From the NCBI RefSeq assembly GCF_014773225.1, contig NZ_JACXAJ010000001.1:310001-374000 (forward strand): a stretch of 64,000 bases of DNA, in the 5' to 3' direction. Positions 36,133-45,043 of the stretch are shown piece by piece. Every line of letters starts with the position of its first letter. The first letter of the stretch is position 1. The DNA is from Pontibacter aquaedesilientis. GTDB lineage: Bacteria > Bacteroidota > Bacteroidia > Cytophagales > Hymenobacteraceae. The translations under genes and the position numbers were made by a program. The notes under the pieces were generated by a model. It was not told the DNA's origin. It saw nothing but the letters and a program-made list of their open reading frames with translations, and ran no database searches.

Positions 36133-38379
36133 ATGTATACGCAGCTTGGCAAAGCTGAGCAGGAGCGTTTTTTCACCCACTTCATCGAAGTTGATGATCG
36201 CTTTGGTGCTGTTGCCTTGCGTATCCATACGGGCTACTACGCCAAATCCGAATTTAGGGTGCTCTACCTTCATGCCTGCTGCCAAATTGGAGGTATCGCT
36301 TGGCTGAAAATCGGCAGGAGCGGTATAGGCTGTGGCCGCCTGCTTGCGCGGCGGTGGCGTTACCAGGCTGCTGATGCTACTCTTGCGTTGCAGCACGCGG
36401 TCGAACACGTTGCCCCCGGTGGCCGTGTTCTGCTCGCCATATTTAAAGTTGAGGTACTTCGGGTCAATCTCGTCGAGGAACCGGCTCTTCTCACAGGAGC
36501 GCAGGTTGCCCCACTGGTAACGGCTGGTGGCGTAGGTCAGGTATAGCTTTTTTTCGGCACGGGTGATGGCTACATAGAAAAGGCGTCTCTCTTCTTCCAG
36601 GTCGGCGCGGGAGTTAAGCATCATCTGGCTCGGGAAGAGGTTCTCTTCCATACCCACAATAAATACGTTCTTGAACTCCAAACCCTTGGCCGAGTGAATG
36701 GTCATGAGCGTGACGTACTCGCCGTCCATGTCCGCCTTGGTATCGGCGTCGGTAATCAGGGCGATGTCCTGCAAGAAAGCCGATAGGCTTTTGTCCTCCT
36801 TCTCCGGGTCGTCCACATACTCCTTTATACCATTGAGCAATTCCTGTATGTTCTCGTAGCGGGCGAGGCCCTCCACGGTTTTGTCTTGGTACAGGTCATC
36901 GACTATACCTGAATGCTTGGCTACATGCTTGGCTACTTCAAAGGCATCGGAGTTATCGGCTATACGGGCAAAATCCTTGATCATAATCGAGAAGTTCTCG
37001 ATAGCGGTGCCCACCCGGTTACCCAAAAACTGACCGGCGTTCTGTATCACTTCCCACACGCTGTGGTTGGTTTCGTCAGCCGTTACAAAAATCTTCTGCT
37101 CGGTCGTCTCGCCTATACCTCGTTTCGGGTAGTTGATCACGCGGCGCAGCGCCTGCTCGTCATTCGGGTTCACCACCAAACGCAGATAAGCGATCAGGTC
37201 CTTGATCTCTTTACGCTGGTAGAACGACAGGCCGCCCACAATTTTATACCTTATATTCATGCGGCGCAGGGCCTCTTCCATGGCTCTGGACTGTGCATTG
37301 GTGCGGTACAGGATGGCAAAATCGTCGTAAGAGAGGTGGTTGTTCATCTTCTCTTCGAAAATGGTCGTGGCCACCAATTTGCCTTCCTCGTTGTCCGAAT
37401 TGGCTTTGATCACCTCGATCAGTGGTCCCTGCTCGTTGTCGGTGTATACATCCTTCTTGAGCTGGGCCGAGTTGTTCCTGATCACCGAATTAGCCGCATT
37501 CACGATGTTCTTGGTGGAGCGGTAATTCTGCTCCAACTTAAACACCTCCAGTTCTGGGTAGTCACGCTCAAAGTTGAGGATATTCTGGATATCGGCGCCC
37601 CGGAAGGCGTAAATGGACTGCGCATCGTCACCAACCACCACAATGTTGCGGTTCTGGGCGGCGAGTTTGCGCGTGATCAGGTACTGGGAGTAGTTTGTGT
37701 CCTGGTACTCGTCCACCATCACAAATTTAAAGATGTGCTGGTACTTGTTGAGCGCATCCGGATGGTCGCGGAACAGGACGTTGGTCTGGAACAGCAGGTC
37801 GTCAAAGTCCATCGCGCCCGCCTTGAAGCAGCGGTTCGCATACTGTTCATAAATCTTGCCGATCTTGGGGCGCATGGCGGCCTCGTCATCGGCCTGTATT
37901 ACCGGGTCGTTGAGGTACTGCTTGTGCGAGATCAGTTTGTTCTTGGCTGATGAAATGCGGCCCAGCACGACATTCGGCTTGTAGAGTTTGTCATCTAGGT
38001 TCATCTCTTTCACGATGGTGCGAATGAGTGTCTTGGAGTCGTCTGTATCGTAAATCGTGAAGCTTTTCGGATAGCCAATTTTATCGGCCTCCGCACGGAG
38101 TATGCGCGAAAACACCGAGTGGAAAGTACCCATCCAGATGTTCTTGGCCTCGTTCCCGATTACTTTTTCGATACGGTGGCGCATCTCTTTGGCCGCCTTG
38201 TTGGTAAAGGTCAGGGCCAGTATGTTGAACGGATCAATCCCCAGGCTGATCAGGTGGGCGATCCGGTAAGTAAGTACTCGTGTTTTGCCTGAGCCGGCAC
38301 CCGCTATGATCATGGCAGGCCCCTCGGTGTGGAGCACGGCCTTGCGTTGCGACTCGTTCAGTAAACTAATATAATCCAT
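36127..38379 (-). CDS. ATP-dependent 3'-5' DNA helicase, UvrD/PcrA family
   Basis: Superfamily 1 helicase of 750 aa acting in nucleotide-excision and mismatch repair. Motif I GAGSGKT is at residues 28-34 and motif II VDEYQDTN near 228-235. Motif III SIYAFRGAD lies near 263-271, and motif VI VAITRAEKKLYLTYA near 614-628. The C-terminal 90 residues include a Tudor-like KVEHPKFGFGVVARMD segment that ends INFDEVGEKTLLLSFAKLRIHE, as in PcrA. The gene is alone on its strand behind DUF4290, from which it is separated by a 117-bp repeat-filled gap. A RecB-type nuclease domain is not present. Confidence 0.96.
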   Translation of the reverse strand: MDYISLLNESQRKAVLHTEGPAMIIAGAGSGKTRVLTYRIAHLISLGIDPFNILALTFTNKAAKEMRHRIEKVIGNEAKNIWMGTFHSVFSRILRAEADKIGYPKSFTIYDTDDSKTLIRTIVKEMNLDDKLYKPNVVLGRISSAKNKLISHKQYLNDPVIQADDEAAMRPKIGKIYEQYANRCFKAGAMDFDDLLFQTNVLFRDHPDALNKYQHIFKFVMVDEYQDTNYSQYLITRKLAAQNRNIVVVGDDAQSIYAFRGADIQNILNFERDYPELEVFKLEQNYRSTKNIVNAANSVIRNNSAQLKKDVYTDNEQGPLIEVIKANSDNEEGKLVATTIFEEKMNNHLSYDDFAILYRTNAQSRAMEEALRRMNIRYKIVGGLSFYQRKEIKDLIAYLRLVVNPNDEQALRRVINYPKRGIGETTEQKIFVTADETNHSVWEVIQNAGQFLGNRVGTAIENFSIMIKDFARIADNSDAFEVAKHVAKHSGIVDDLYQDKTVEGLARYENIQELLNGIKEYVDDPEKEDKSLSAFLQDIALITDADTKADMDGEYVTLMTIHSAKGLEFKNVFIVGMEENLFPSQMMLNSRADLEEERRLFYVAITRAEKKLYLTYATSRYQWGNLRSCEKSRFLDEIDPKYLNFKYGEQNTATGGNVFDRVLQRKSSISSLVTPPPRKQAATAYTAPADFQPSDTSNLAAGMKVEHPKFGFGVVARMDTQGNSTKAIINFDEVGEKTLLLSFAKLRIHE

Positions 38380-38684
38380 TTCGTCTCTTCCGCGTGCGTC
38401 TTTAATAATCCATGCAATTTACAAATACTAATCCGTTTTAGGAATGCCCTCGGCACATTTACAGAACCAGATGCGAAGCCACTTGGTTTCTTAGTTAGAA
38501 TGCGACAGATTTGGCACCCCGTTTGCGATGCATGATGGGCTATACCTAAGGTATGGCTAGAAGCCCTGCGTGCTTAGATAAAAGGCCTATAATCTATATC
38601 TTTGTAAAAAATTGACGCGTTAGAAGCAGGCGCTGTATAGAGCCTAACAGGAATATTTGAATTTCCATGACCCTTATACCTACC
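38380..38684. promoter_or_regulatory. Divergent 305-bp gap with a -7 box at 38597-38604
   Basis: Holds the divergent start regions of the helicase and the ankyrin-repeat gene. The only box I support is TATCTTTG at 38597-38604 on the + strand, 80 bp before the ATG at 38685. The rest shows no hairpin, ORF or array. Confidence 0.5.
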
Positions 38685-40301
38685 ATGAAGAGACTGTTTT
38701 TGATACTGCTGCTGTTACCTGCCAGCCATCTTGCGATGGCCCTGACCGGTACAAACCAACATTATGGCAGTGTGCCTGCCAAGCAGAGCGTCCGAACAGA
38801 TACTTCCATTAATTCTAAAGCAACAAAACAGGAAACTTTAGAAGTTTATCGCACCGCCAGGCAGGTATGGCGCACCCCGGAAATGCAGGAAGCCGTGGAT
38901 CTTTATATGGGCCTGCAGTACAAGGAAGCCTATGAAAAGTTTCGTCAGGCCGCTGCCCGGGAGGAAGCCGCTGCCTATTATTTTATGGGACGCATGCACC
39001 AATATGGCGAATTGAAAGACTCTGATGCGCTTTCAGACTCGCTTCGTCTTCGCAACCCTGAGACGGTCTATGCGGCAAATCCTGATTCCGCCAGGGCACT
39101 TTTTGAATTGGCACTGGAAGGCAACAACCTGTTGGGTAACCTCGGGCTAGCCGAAATGATGACACTGCGTAATGAAGAGGATAAAAAACGCTTCACGCAA
39201 CTGATGCGCAGTGCTGCCGTGGAGATTAGAGAGATGGCCGTGGCTGGCGATGCTTTCTGCAACAGGATTCTGGGGAGCATGTACTATACCGGTTATGGCG
39301 AAATGCAGGATAAAGAATATGCCTTTAACTACATTCAGCGTGCCGCCAACAGGCACGACGTGGTGGCTTATACCTCGTTGGCTAACCTTTACCTGACTGG
39401 AGAGGGAGTGGAAGCAAATACCGAAAAGGCTAAATACTGGCTCGAGCGTGGTGTGGCAGCCGGTTCAAAAGAAGCGCTCTATACCTTGGGCCTGCTTTAC
39501 GAAGAAGGCAACCTGGGAGAGCCCGAGCCGGAGAAAGCCCGTGAACTTTACCACCAGGCTATTGCCAAAGGAAGCGCCAATGCCTTCGAACAACTCAAGT
39601 ACCTGAGCCAGACGGCAGACCAGAAACTGGTGTTGGCAGCTATAGAGCGAAACCCCGATATTGTGAAGCGTTCTTTGTCCAACGGGGCGAACGTGAACAC
39701 ACTGGCTGTTCCGAATGGCTATGACTTCGATTTCAGACTGCGCACCCCGCTTATGCACGGCATCTTTATTCCGCTGCTGCTCGAAGACTATGGCGTGATC
39801 TATAAACCAGATGTGCGACTTCAGGTCGCCAGTGAACTGCTGCGCAAAGGAGCCGATGTGAATGCCACTGATCAGGACGGCAAAACGGCCCTGCATTATG
39901 CCATGTCGGGAGCGCGCATCAATACGGAGCTTTTCGAGATAGAGCAAGCCCGCTTACTGGATACCCTTTTCAAGTTCAGAGCCGATCCGAACATTGTGGA
40001 TAATCTGGGCAACACGCCACTGTTTTACGCCGTGCGTTTCGCTAACGGTACGCACTTGATGGAGATGAACAGGCTGCTGCAGGGAGGGGCTAATCCCAAC
40101 ATCCAGAACCTGGAAGGCAAGACTCCCCTGATGCTGGCTTGTGAGCTGGATGGCGGAAATGAGGTGATCGTGGCCCTGCTCAGTGCCGGTGCCGATCCGG
40201 GGCTTCGTGACTACGAGGGCCGGGTTGCCATAGATTTCACGAAGCGTGAAAGTGTGCACAACATTTTGCTCGCCGCCGGGTCAAGAGGGCCGAAGCGGTA
40301 A
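38685..40301 (+). CDS. Secreted Sel1-like and ankyrin-repeat protein
   Basis: Exported protein of 538 aa with two kinds of helical repeat. The start ATG 38685 (MKRLFLILLLLPASHLAMAL) gives a textbook signal peptide; an upstream in-frame ATG at 38667 adds six residues before it. Sel1-like (tetratricopeptide-type) repeats cover about residues 65-310: AAYYFMGRMHQYGE, GDAFCNRILGSMYYTGYGE, VVAYTSLANLYLTGEGVE and EALYTLGLLYEEGNLG. Ankyrin repeats cover about 320-535, starting near VKRSLSNGANVNTLAV, with clear repeats at DQDGKTALHYAM, NLGNTPLFYAVRFANG, NLEGKTPLMLACE and LRDYEGRVAIDFTK. The repeat surface suggests protein-protein binding in the periplasm. The fusion order is unusual. Confidence 0.85.
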   Translation: MKRLFLILLLLPASHLAMALTGTNQHYGSVPAKQSVRTDTSINSKATKQETLEVYRTARQVWRTPEMQEAVDLYMGLQYKEAYEKFRQAAAREEAAAYYFMGRMHQYGELKDSDALSDSLRLRNPETVYAANPDSARALFELALEGNNLLGNLGLAEMMTLRNEEDKKRFTQLMRSAAVEIREMAVAGDAFCNRILGSMYYTGYGEMQDKEYAFNYIQRAANRHDVVAYTSLANLYLTGEGVEANTEKAKYWLERGVAAGSKEALYTLGLLYEEGNLGEPEPEKARELYHQAIAKGSANAFEQLKYLSQTADQKLVLAAIERNPDIVKRSLSNGANVNTLAVPNGYDFDFRLRTPLMHGIFIPLLLEDYGVIYKPDVRLQVASELLRKGADVNATDQDGKTALHYAMSGARINTELFEIEQARLLDTLFKFRADPNIVDNLGNTPLFYAVRFANGTHLMEMNRLLQGGANPNIQNLEGKTPLMLACELDGGNEVIVALLSAGADPGLRDYEGRVAIDFTKRESVHNILLAAGSRGPKR

Positions 40302-40319
40302 TCTAAACTAATTTCTCCG

Positions 40320-40327
40320 TAACTTTG
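40320..40327 (+). promoter_or_regulatory. -7 box TAACTTTG before the DUF3109 gene
   Basis: Perfect TAnnTTTG match 59 bp before the ATG at 40387; no -33 element was identified. Confidence 0.45.
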
Positions 40328-40386
40328 TCTCTAGTTCATGCTGACAGGTATAGCGCCTGCCAGTACATGTCTTTTTCTTTACCTAC

Positions 40387-40968
40387 ATGATCGTTCTTCA
40401 GAATACCGTCATCAGCGATGACATCCGTGATAATTTCTTTGTCTGCAATCTTGAGAAGTGCAAAGGCGCCTGCTGCGTAGAAGGGGACCTGGGTGCTCCC
40501 CTGGAGGAAGACGAGCTGGTGATTCTGCAGGAGAGCTACGAGCAGATTAAACCCTATATGACGGGTGCCGGTAAGCTGGCCGTGGAAGAACAAGGGCTGT
40601 ACATTCAGGATTTTGAAGGAGACTACTCTACCCCAACCATTGAAAACCGGGAGTGTGCCTACGCCCTTTATGATGAGAAAGGTATACTCAAATGTGCGAT
40701 TGAACAGGCCTATTACGACGGTAAGATAAGTTGGAAAAAACCGATCTCCTGTCACCTATACCCGATTCGCATCACTAAATACGACGACTTCGAGGCACTG
40801 AACTATGACCGTTGGAGCATTTGTGCCGCGGCCTGCAATTTCGGGGCAGACCTGGGCGTGAAGGTTTACCAATTCCTGAAAGAGCCCCTAATACGGAAGT
40901 ACGGGGAAGGATGGTATAATGAATTGACACAGATGATCGAGGAGGAGCAACAAGCCGCTACGTCCTAA
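40387..40968 (+). CDS. DUF3109 family protein with conserved cysteines
   Basis: Conserved Bacteroidota protein of 193 aa. Eight cysteines are arranged as [16 protein letters not shown] near residues 22-37, RECAY and ILKCAIEQ in the middle, [12 protein letters not shown] near 120, and [11 protein letters not shown] near 140-150. The pattern resembles an iron-sulfur or zinc site such as that of the YkgJ-like CxxCxxCC proteins, but a cofactor is inference. The C-terminal [11 protein letters not shown] is a short helix. It has its own promoter box and a bidirectional terminator at the 3' end. Confidence 0.85.
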   Translation: MIVLQNTVISDDIRDNFFVCNLEKCKGACCVEGDLGAPLEEDELVILQESYEQIKPYMTGAGKLAVEEQGLYIQDFEGDYSTPTIENRECAYALYDEKGILKCAIEQAYYDGKISWKKPISCHLYPIRITKYDDFEALNYDRWSICAAACNFGADLGVKVYQFLKEPLIRKYGEGWYNELTQMIEEEQQAATS

Positions 40969-40988
40969 GTCAAGCTGTCAGAAAATAT

Positions 40989-41024
40989 AAAAAGCCCGGC
41001 TTCTCAAGTCGGGCTTTTGCTTTT
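40989..41024. terminator. Bidirectional terminator after the DUF3109 gene
   Basis: AAAAGCCCG (40990-40998) pairs with CGGGCTTTT (41010-41018) around an 11-base loop; the converging lipoprotein gene ends at 41101 on the other side. Confidence 0.85.
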
Positions 41025-41100
41025 CAGGTTAGCTGGTTTTAGTCTACTGACCCTGCTGATAGGTATAGACGCCCTTCTGACAGGTATGGACCGTGTGCTA

Positions 41101-42054
41101 TCACTTAAAGATGCCTGCCTCTTCCCACGCTTCCAGCAGCAAAGCAGAGCATTTGTCACCCTGGCCCGCTGCCTGCATGGCCCAATAGATTGCCTGTTCG
41201 TAATTGCCAGCCCCTTCATAAGCTACCGCCAGGTTATGGGCTGCTTTTTTGCGATGCTTATACCTGGCATCCTGTGCCATCGGAAGCAAGAGGTCGATCG
41301 CCTGCTGCCAGCGGTTGGTGTGGATGTAAGCAGCGGATTCCGACAGAGCCTGTGTACTGTGTACCTGGCGAACCAATAACATGGGCTTCGGGTATAGTCG
41401 GTCCCAATAGCTATACCCGGCTTCGACAGCGAGTCTGTTGATAGCAGGCCCGGCTTTTGCGATGGCAGGCCCGATAGCCAGCAGGCCACTAATTGCTGTA
41501 CGGGAGTCGTAGAAGTCATCGTGCATTAAATCAGCTTGGTCAATAACAGTGCCGGTACTGTCATAGAGTGTCCAGCTCGTCCTGACAAGCAGGTTGTAAT
41601 TGGCAATCTTGGTGCGGGAACCTTCCTCGTCCTCGTAAGTGTCCACCTGCTTCTTCATCCGGGCATCGAATTGATCTAGTGTCAGAATCAGGTGGGGGCT
41701 ATACTTGGCAAACAGTCGGCGGACTTCCTCTTGGCCTAGTTGCGCAGTGGCAGAGGAGGGAAGCACAATGGCCGAGTCCGGATTAATCAGCACGAAGGTA
41801 GAGTCGTTGTAGACTGCGCCCATGGCACCGCCGGCAGCCTGGTTGGCACCATCCCGGAAAACCTCAATTACACGCTCGTTTTTGTTTGAAGCCTGGCTGG
41901 CATCGTACCTGTTCACTACCAGGATTTTCCACTGATTATGCGTTACCTGCACGGCGGGCGGTTGCACGGTTTCCAGAGTGAGCAAAGTTACACAGCTGCT
42001 AAGCTGCAGGGCGAGCAGGGAGCAAAGTACAGCACGGATTCTACTTAGTTTCAT
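41101..42054 (-). CDS. DUF6340-like lipoprotein with TPR-like C-terminus
   Basis: Lipoprotein of 317 aa with lipobox QLSSC (Cys21) and VTLLTLETVQPPAVQV after it. I tentatively match it to DUF6340, a Bacteroidota family of unknown function. The middle part (about 30-190) looks like a beta-rich domain with ILVVNRYD and WTLYDSTGTVIDQ. The last 110 residues are helical with a TPR-like rhythm: RWQQAIDLLLPMA, HNLAVAYEGAGNYEQAIYWAMQAAGQG. A role in envelope protein assembly or stress is possible but unproven. Confidence 0.7.
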   Translation of the reverse strand: MKLSRIRAVLCSLLALQLSSCVTLLTLETVQPPAVQVTHNQWKILVVNRYDASQASNKNERVIEVFRDGANQAAGGAMGAVYNDSTFVLINPDSAIVLPSSATAQLGQEEVRRLFAKYSPHLILTLDQFDARMKKQVDTYEDEEGSRTKIANYNLLVRTSWTLYDSTGTVIDQADLMHDDFYDSRTAISGLLAIGPAIAKAGPAINRLAVEAGYSYWDRLYPKPMLLVRQVHSTQALSESAAYIHTNRWQQAIDLLLPMAQDARYKHRKKAAHNLAVAYEGAGNYEQAIYWAMQAAGQGDKCSALLLEAWEEAGIFK

Positions 42055-42141
42055 GCCTTCATCTTAAAATCACAACTAAGATAATAGGAAAGACTTATAA
42101 TTTAAATCATGAATATTTGACTTGGGGTGTCGCATGAAAAC

Positions 42142-42173
42142 AAAAAGACCGGCCTCTAGAGACCGGTCTTTTT
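42142..42173 (-). terminator. Intrinsic terminator of the efp-accB-accC operon
   Basis: AAAAAGACCGG (42142-42152) pairs with CCGGTCTTTTT (42163-42173), 30 bp after the accC stop, with T-runs on both strands. Confidence 0.9.
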
Positions 42174-42202
42174 GTTAAGGTATAGCTTTCGCGAAAACGA
42201 GA

Positions 42203-43546
42203 CTACAAAGCGTTAAAATCAAAGTTATCCAGGTAGGCCGTTGTGAAGTTGCCTTCCTTGAAGCCTGGATCATCCATCAGTTTCAGGTGGAATGGTACAG
42301 TTGTCTTTATACCTTCGATCACAAATTCGCTCAAAGCACGCTTCATCTTCACCAAGGCCTCCTCACGGGTCTGTGCGCTCACAATCAGCTTGGCGATCAT
42401 AGAGTCGTAGTTCGACGGGATGGTATAGCCAGAGTATACGTGAGAGTCTACACGAACCCCGTGGCCACCCGGCACGTGCAGGTTGGTGATTTTGCCTGGC
42501 GAAGGGCGGAAGTTGTTCTTTGGATCCTCGGCGTTGATGCGGCACTCAATGGCGTGCATCTTCGGGTAGTAGTTCTTTCCTGTAATCTTCTCACCAGCTG
42601 CTACCTTGATCTGCTCTTTGATCAGGTCGTAATCAATTACTTCCTCGGTAATAGGGTGCTCTACCTGGATACGGGTGTTCATCTCCATGAAGTAGAACTC
42701 GCGGTGCTTGTCCACTAGGAACTCAATCGTACCCACGCCTTCGTAGTTGATGGCCTTGGCACCTTTGATAGCAGCCTTGCCCATGCGGTCGCGCAGGTCG
42801 TCGGTAATGAACGGGGAAGGGGTTTCCTCCACCAGTTTCTGATGGCGACGCTGGATTGAACAGTCACGCTCCGACAGGTGTGCCACTTGTCCGTGCTGGT
42901 CACCGATGAGTTGGATCTCGATGTGACGTGGCTCCTCGATGAATTTCTCCAGGTATAGACCGTCGTTGCCAAAAGCGGCCTTCGATTCGGTACGGGCATC
43001 GTTCCAGGCTTTCTCGAACTCGTCTTCGTGCTTGATGATACGCATACCGCGGCCACCACCACCGGCAGTAGCCTTGATGATCACCGGATACTTGATCTTT
43101 TTAGCCAGTTTTATACCTTCTTCCAAAGATTTAAGCAAACCGTCAGATCCAGGAATAGTCGGTACACCGGCTTTCTTCATGGTATCTTTGGCAGAGGCTT
43201 TATCGCCCATGGCATTGATCATCTCTGGTGTGGCACCGATAAACTTGATGTTGTGCTCGGCGCAGATACGGGAGAACTCAGCGTTCTCGGAAAGGAACCC
43301 GTAACCCGGGTGGATCGCATCGGCGTTGGTGATCTCGGCAGCCGAGATCAGGTTTGGCATGTTCAGGTAAGACTGGGCACTTGGAGGCGGGCCTATGCAA
43401 ACGGCCTCGTCAGCGAAGCGCACATGTAGGCTTTCTTTGTCGGCAGTAGAGTATACGGCTACCGTTTTAATGCCCATCTCCTTACAGGTACGGATGATGC
43501 GCAGGGCAATCTCGCCTCTGTTGGCGATTAGTATTTTCTTAAACAT
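42203..43546 (-). CDS. accC: Acetyl-CoA carboxylase biotin carboxylase subunit
   Basis: Cytosolic ATP-grasp enzyme that carboxylates the biotin on AccB, the first half-reaction of acetyl-CoA carboxylase. It is 447 aa, normal length. The N-terminal pre-ATP-grasp domain begins [18 protein letters not shown]. The ATP-binding loop is [11 protein letters not shown] near residues 159-169, and the metal and substrate residues lie in [17 protein letters not shown] near 285-301. It is the last gene of efp-accB-accC. A 120-bp gap to accB is filled by a word-repeat array, unusual for two subunits that must be made together. Confidence 0.98.
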   Translation of the reverse strand: MFKKILIANRGEIALRIIRTCKEMGIKTVAVYSTADKESLHVRFADEAVCIGPPPSAQSYLNMPNLISAAEITNADAIHPGYGFLSENAEFSRICAEHNIKFIGATPEMINAMGDKASAKDTMKKAGVPTIPGSDGLLKSLEEGIKLAKKIKYPVIIKATAGGGGRGMRIIKHEDEFEKAWNDARTESKAAFGNDGLYLEKFIEEPRHIEIQLIGDQHGQVAHLSERDCSIQRRHQKLVEETPSPFITDDLRDRMGKAAIKGAKAINYEGVGTIEFLVDKHREFYFMEMNTRIQVEHPITEEVIDYDLIKEQIKVAAGEKITGKNYYPKMHAIECRINAEDPKNNFRPSPGKITNLHVPGGHGVRVDSHVYSGYTIPSNYDSMIAKLIVSAQTREEALVKMKRALSEFVIEGIKTTVPFHLKLMDDPGFKEGNFTTAYLDNFDFNAL

Positions 43547-43549
43547 AGG

Positions 43550-43666
43550 TACAGATTTGGAGATTTGAAGATTTGGAGATTTGAAAATTATACATGAAAA
43601 TGGAGATCACCTAAGCCATCTCCATCTTCAAATTTTCTCATTTTCAAACTTTCAAATTGAAATGAA
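43550..43666. repeat. Inverted word-repeat arrays between accB and accC
   Basis: GAGATTTGAAGATTTGGAGA (43560-43579) and TTTGAAAATT on one side face CATCTTCAAATTTTCTCATT (43624-43643) and TTCAAACTTTCAAATTG on the other, with AAAATGGAGATCACCTAAGCCATCTCC-type inner pairing. The word is AGATTTGA/TCAAATCT, not the AAGTTAGA word. Confidence 0.65.
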
Positions 43667-44155
43667 TTAGCTAGGATCTACCAGGAACAGTGGCTGATCG
43701 TACTCAACAGGCGTGGCGTTGTCTACCAGTACCTTCACGATCTTGCCTGACACCTCAGACTCAATCTCATTGAAGAGTTTCATTGCCTCGATGATACAGA
43801 TCACCTGGCCCTTTTTCACCTCATCACCCACATTGACAAATGATGGTTTGTCTGGGCTGGAAGAGCGGTAGAACGTACCGATCATAGGCGCTTTGATGGC
43901 AATGTACTTGCTGTCGTCGCTGGCAGGTGCTGGTGCCGGAGCGGCAGGAGCAGCAGGTGCCGGTTGTGGTGCAGCGGCCGGGGCCGGCGCTGCAGCGTGC
44001 ATCGCTGGGGCAGAGGCAGCCTCTTTAACGTAGGTTACCTGCTGGTCCGGATCACGTTTTACGGAGATCTTAAACTCCTCTGTCTCGATGTTTACTTTAT
44101 TCAAGCCGGATTTGGCGATAAAGTCAATAAGGTCCTGGATTTCTTTGGCTTTCAT
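43667..44155 (-). CDS. accB: Acetyl-CoA carboxylase biotin carboxyl carrier protein
   Basis: Carrier subunit of acetyl-CoA carboxylase, 162 aa. The N-terminal helical region binds the biotin carboxylase (about residues 1-45). A flexible Ala/Pro linker covers about 46-79 ([20 protein letters not shown] pattern). The biotinyl domain is about 82-162, with biotin on Lys126 in the EAMKLFNEI motif. It follows efp by 4 bp on the same strand, so the two are translationally close. accC, the enzyme it serves, lies 120 bp away across a repeat array. Confidence 0.97.
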   Translation of the reverse strand: MKAKEIQDLIDFIAKSGLNKVNIETEEFKISVKRDPDQQVTYVKEAASAPAMHAAAPAPAAAPQPAPAAPAAPAPAPASDDSKYIAIKAPMIGTFYRSSSPDKPSFVNVGDEVKKGQVICIIEAMKLFNEIESEVSGKIVKVLVDNATPVEYDQPLFLVDPS

Positions 44156-44159
44156 ATAG

Positions 44160-44723
44160 TTATTTTACTCTCTCTGCGTAAGAATAAGTACGTGTATCTA
44201 CTTTTATTTTTTCGTCCTGCCCGATAAAAAGAGGCACCTGTATGGTCGCGCCCGTCTCTACGATAGCCGGTTTAGAAGCGTTAGTGGCTGTGTCGCCTTT
44301 CAAACCTGGCTCGGTATAAGTAATCGTAAGCTCCACAAAAGGAGGGATCTCGCAGGTAAGCGGGGTTTCCGTTTCCGCATGGAAAAGGATTGTTACTTCC
44401 TGTCCCTCTTTCATCAGGTCGGCAAAAGGTACCATCTTCTCATCCAAAGCAACCTGCTCAAAAGTATTCATATCCATGAAGTTATACCCCATGTCATCTT
44501 TGTATATAAACTGATGCGGACGCTGCTCCACGCGCGCGGTCGTAATCTTGTGACCAGCTGAGAAGGTATTGTCGATTACTTTTCCTGTTTTGATGTTGCG
44601 GAGTTTCGTTCTAACGAAAGCCGGTCCTTTGCCTGGTTTAACATGCTGGAATTCAATAACAACATAGAGGTCGTTGTTGTATTCCATGCACAGACCGTTT
44701 CTGATGTCAGCTGTGGTTGCCAT
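44160..44723 (-). CDS. efp: Elongation factor P
   Basis: Ribosome-binding factor of 187 aa that relieves stalling at consecutive prolines. The N-terminal KOW-like domain carries KPGKGPAF with Lys32, the residue that corresponds to the modified Lys34 of E. coli EF-P. Two OB-fold domains follow, and the C-terminal one ends with [18 protein letters not shown]. No EpmA or other modification gene is nearby. Polyproline-coding motifs are not unusually frequent in the window, so no special link is apparent. It is the first gene of an efp-accB-accC run. Confidence 0.97.
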   Translation of the reverse strand: MATTADIRNGLCMEYNNDLYVVIEFQHVKPGKGPAFVRTKLRNIKTGKVIDNTFSAGHKITTARVEQRPHQFIYKDDMGYNFMDMNTFEQVALDEKMVPFADLMKEGQEVTILFHAETETPLTCEIPPFVELTITYTEPGLKGDTATNASKPAIVETGATIQVPLFIGQDEKIKVDTRTYSYAERVK

Positions 44724-44793
44724 AATATGGTGTGGTTACGCTTAATATTAAATTCAAACGATAAAAGTATAGCGCAAATCGCTGTCTTGCAAA

Positions 44794-44827
44794 CAAAGTT
44801 AGCTAATCTGATGAAAAAGTGGTCAAA
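44794..44827 (-). promoter_or_regulatory. Putative promoter of efp-accB-accC
   Basis: On the minus strand TAACTTTG (complement of CAAAGTTA, 44794-44801) matches TAnnTTTG, with TTTG (complement of CAAA, 44824-44827) 22 bases upstream, and lies 71 bp before the efp ATG. Confidence 0.55.
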
Positions 44828-45043
44828 AAAAGAGTAATCGTTTTGGGTGGAAGCCTCCGGATAAACGTTCTGAATACCGAATGTGGCGGATTTTTGGCGT
44901 AATGTGCGATTTAATGCATAACTTGCATGTTGTTAAAATTAAAGCTAGATAAACTTCCTTCGCCAGTTTTTCCGTAAGGGAGTTAGTTGTAGTTCCCGGT
45001 GCTCCTATGCCGGGGAGTTTTTTTTGAATTAAAGCATGCATTT
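44828..45043 (+). promoter_or_regulatory. Leader of the PAS gene with a terminator-like hairpin (44992-45025)
   Basis: CCCGG (44995-44999) pairs with CCGGG (45010-45014), extended by T-G and T-A pairs, and is followed by eight Ts (45018-45025), 18 bp before the ATG at 45044. TTG (44932-44934) and TAAACTTC (44950-44957) form a weak promoter-like pair upstream. This could be an attenuator or the end of a short leader RNA; the hairpin is only moderately stable. Otherwise the 320-bp gap holds nothing recognisable. Confidence 0.4.

Noticed and set aside
36913-37950. 345-codon open frame on the + strand inside the helicase gene
   Set aside because: Antisense shadow of the UvrD/PcrA gene; composition follows the codon bias of the real gene and the translated text has no domain.
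44823-45041. 72-codon ORF on the - strand between efp and the PAS gene
   Set aside because: Overlaps the leader hairpin, shows no domain or coding bias, and has no neighbour context.
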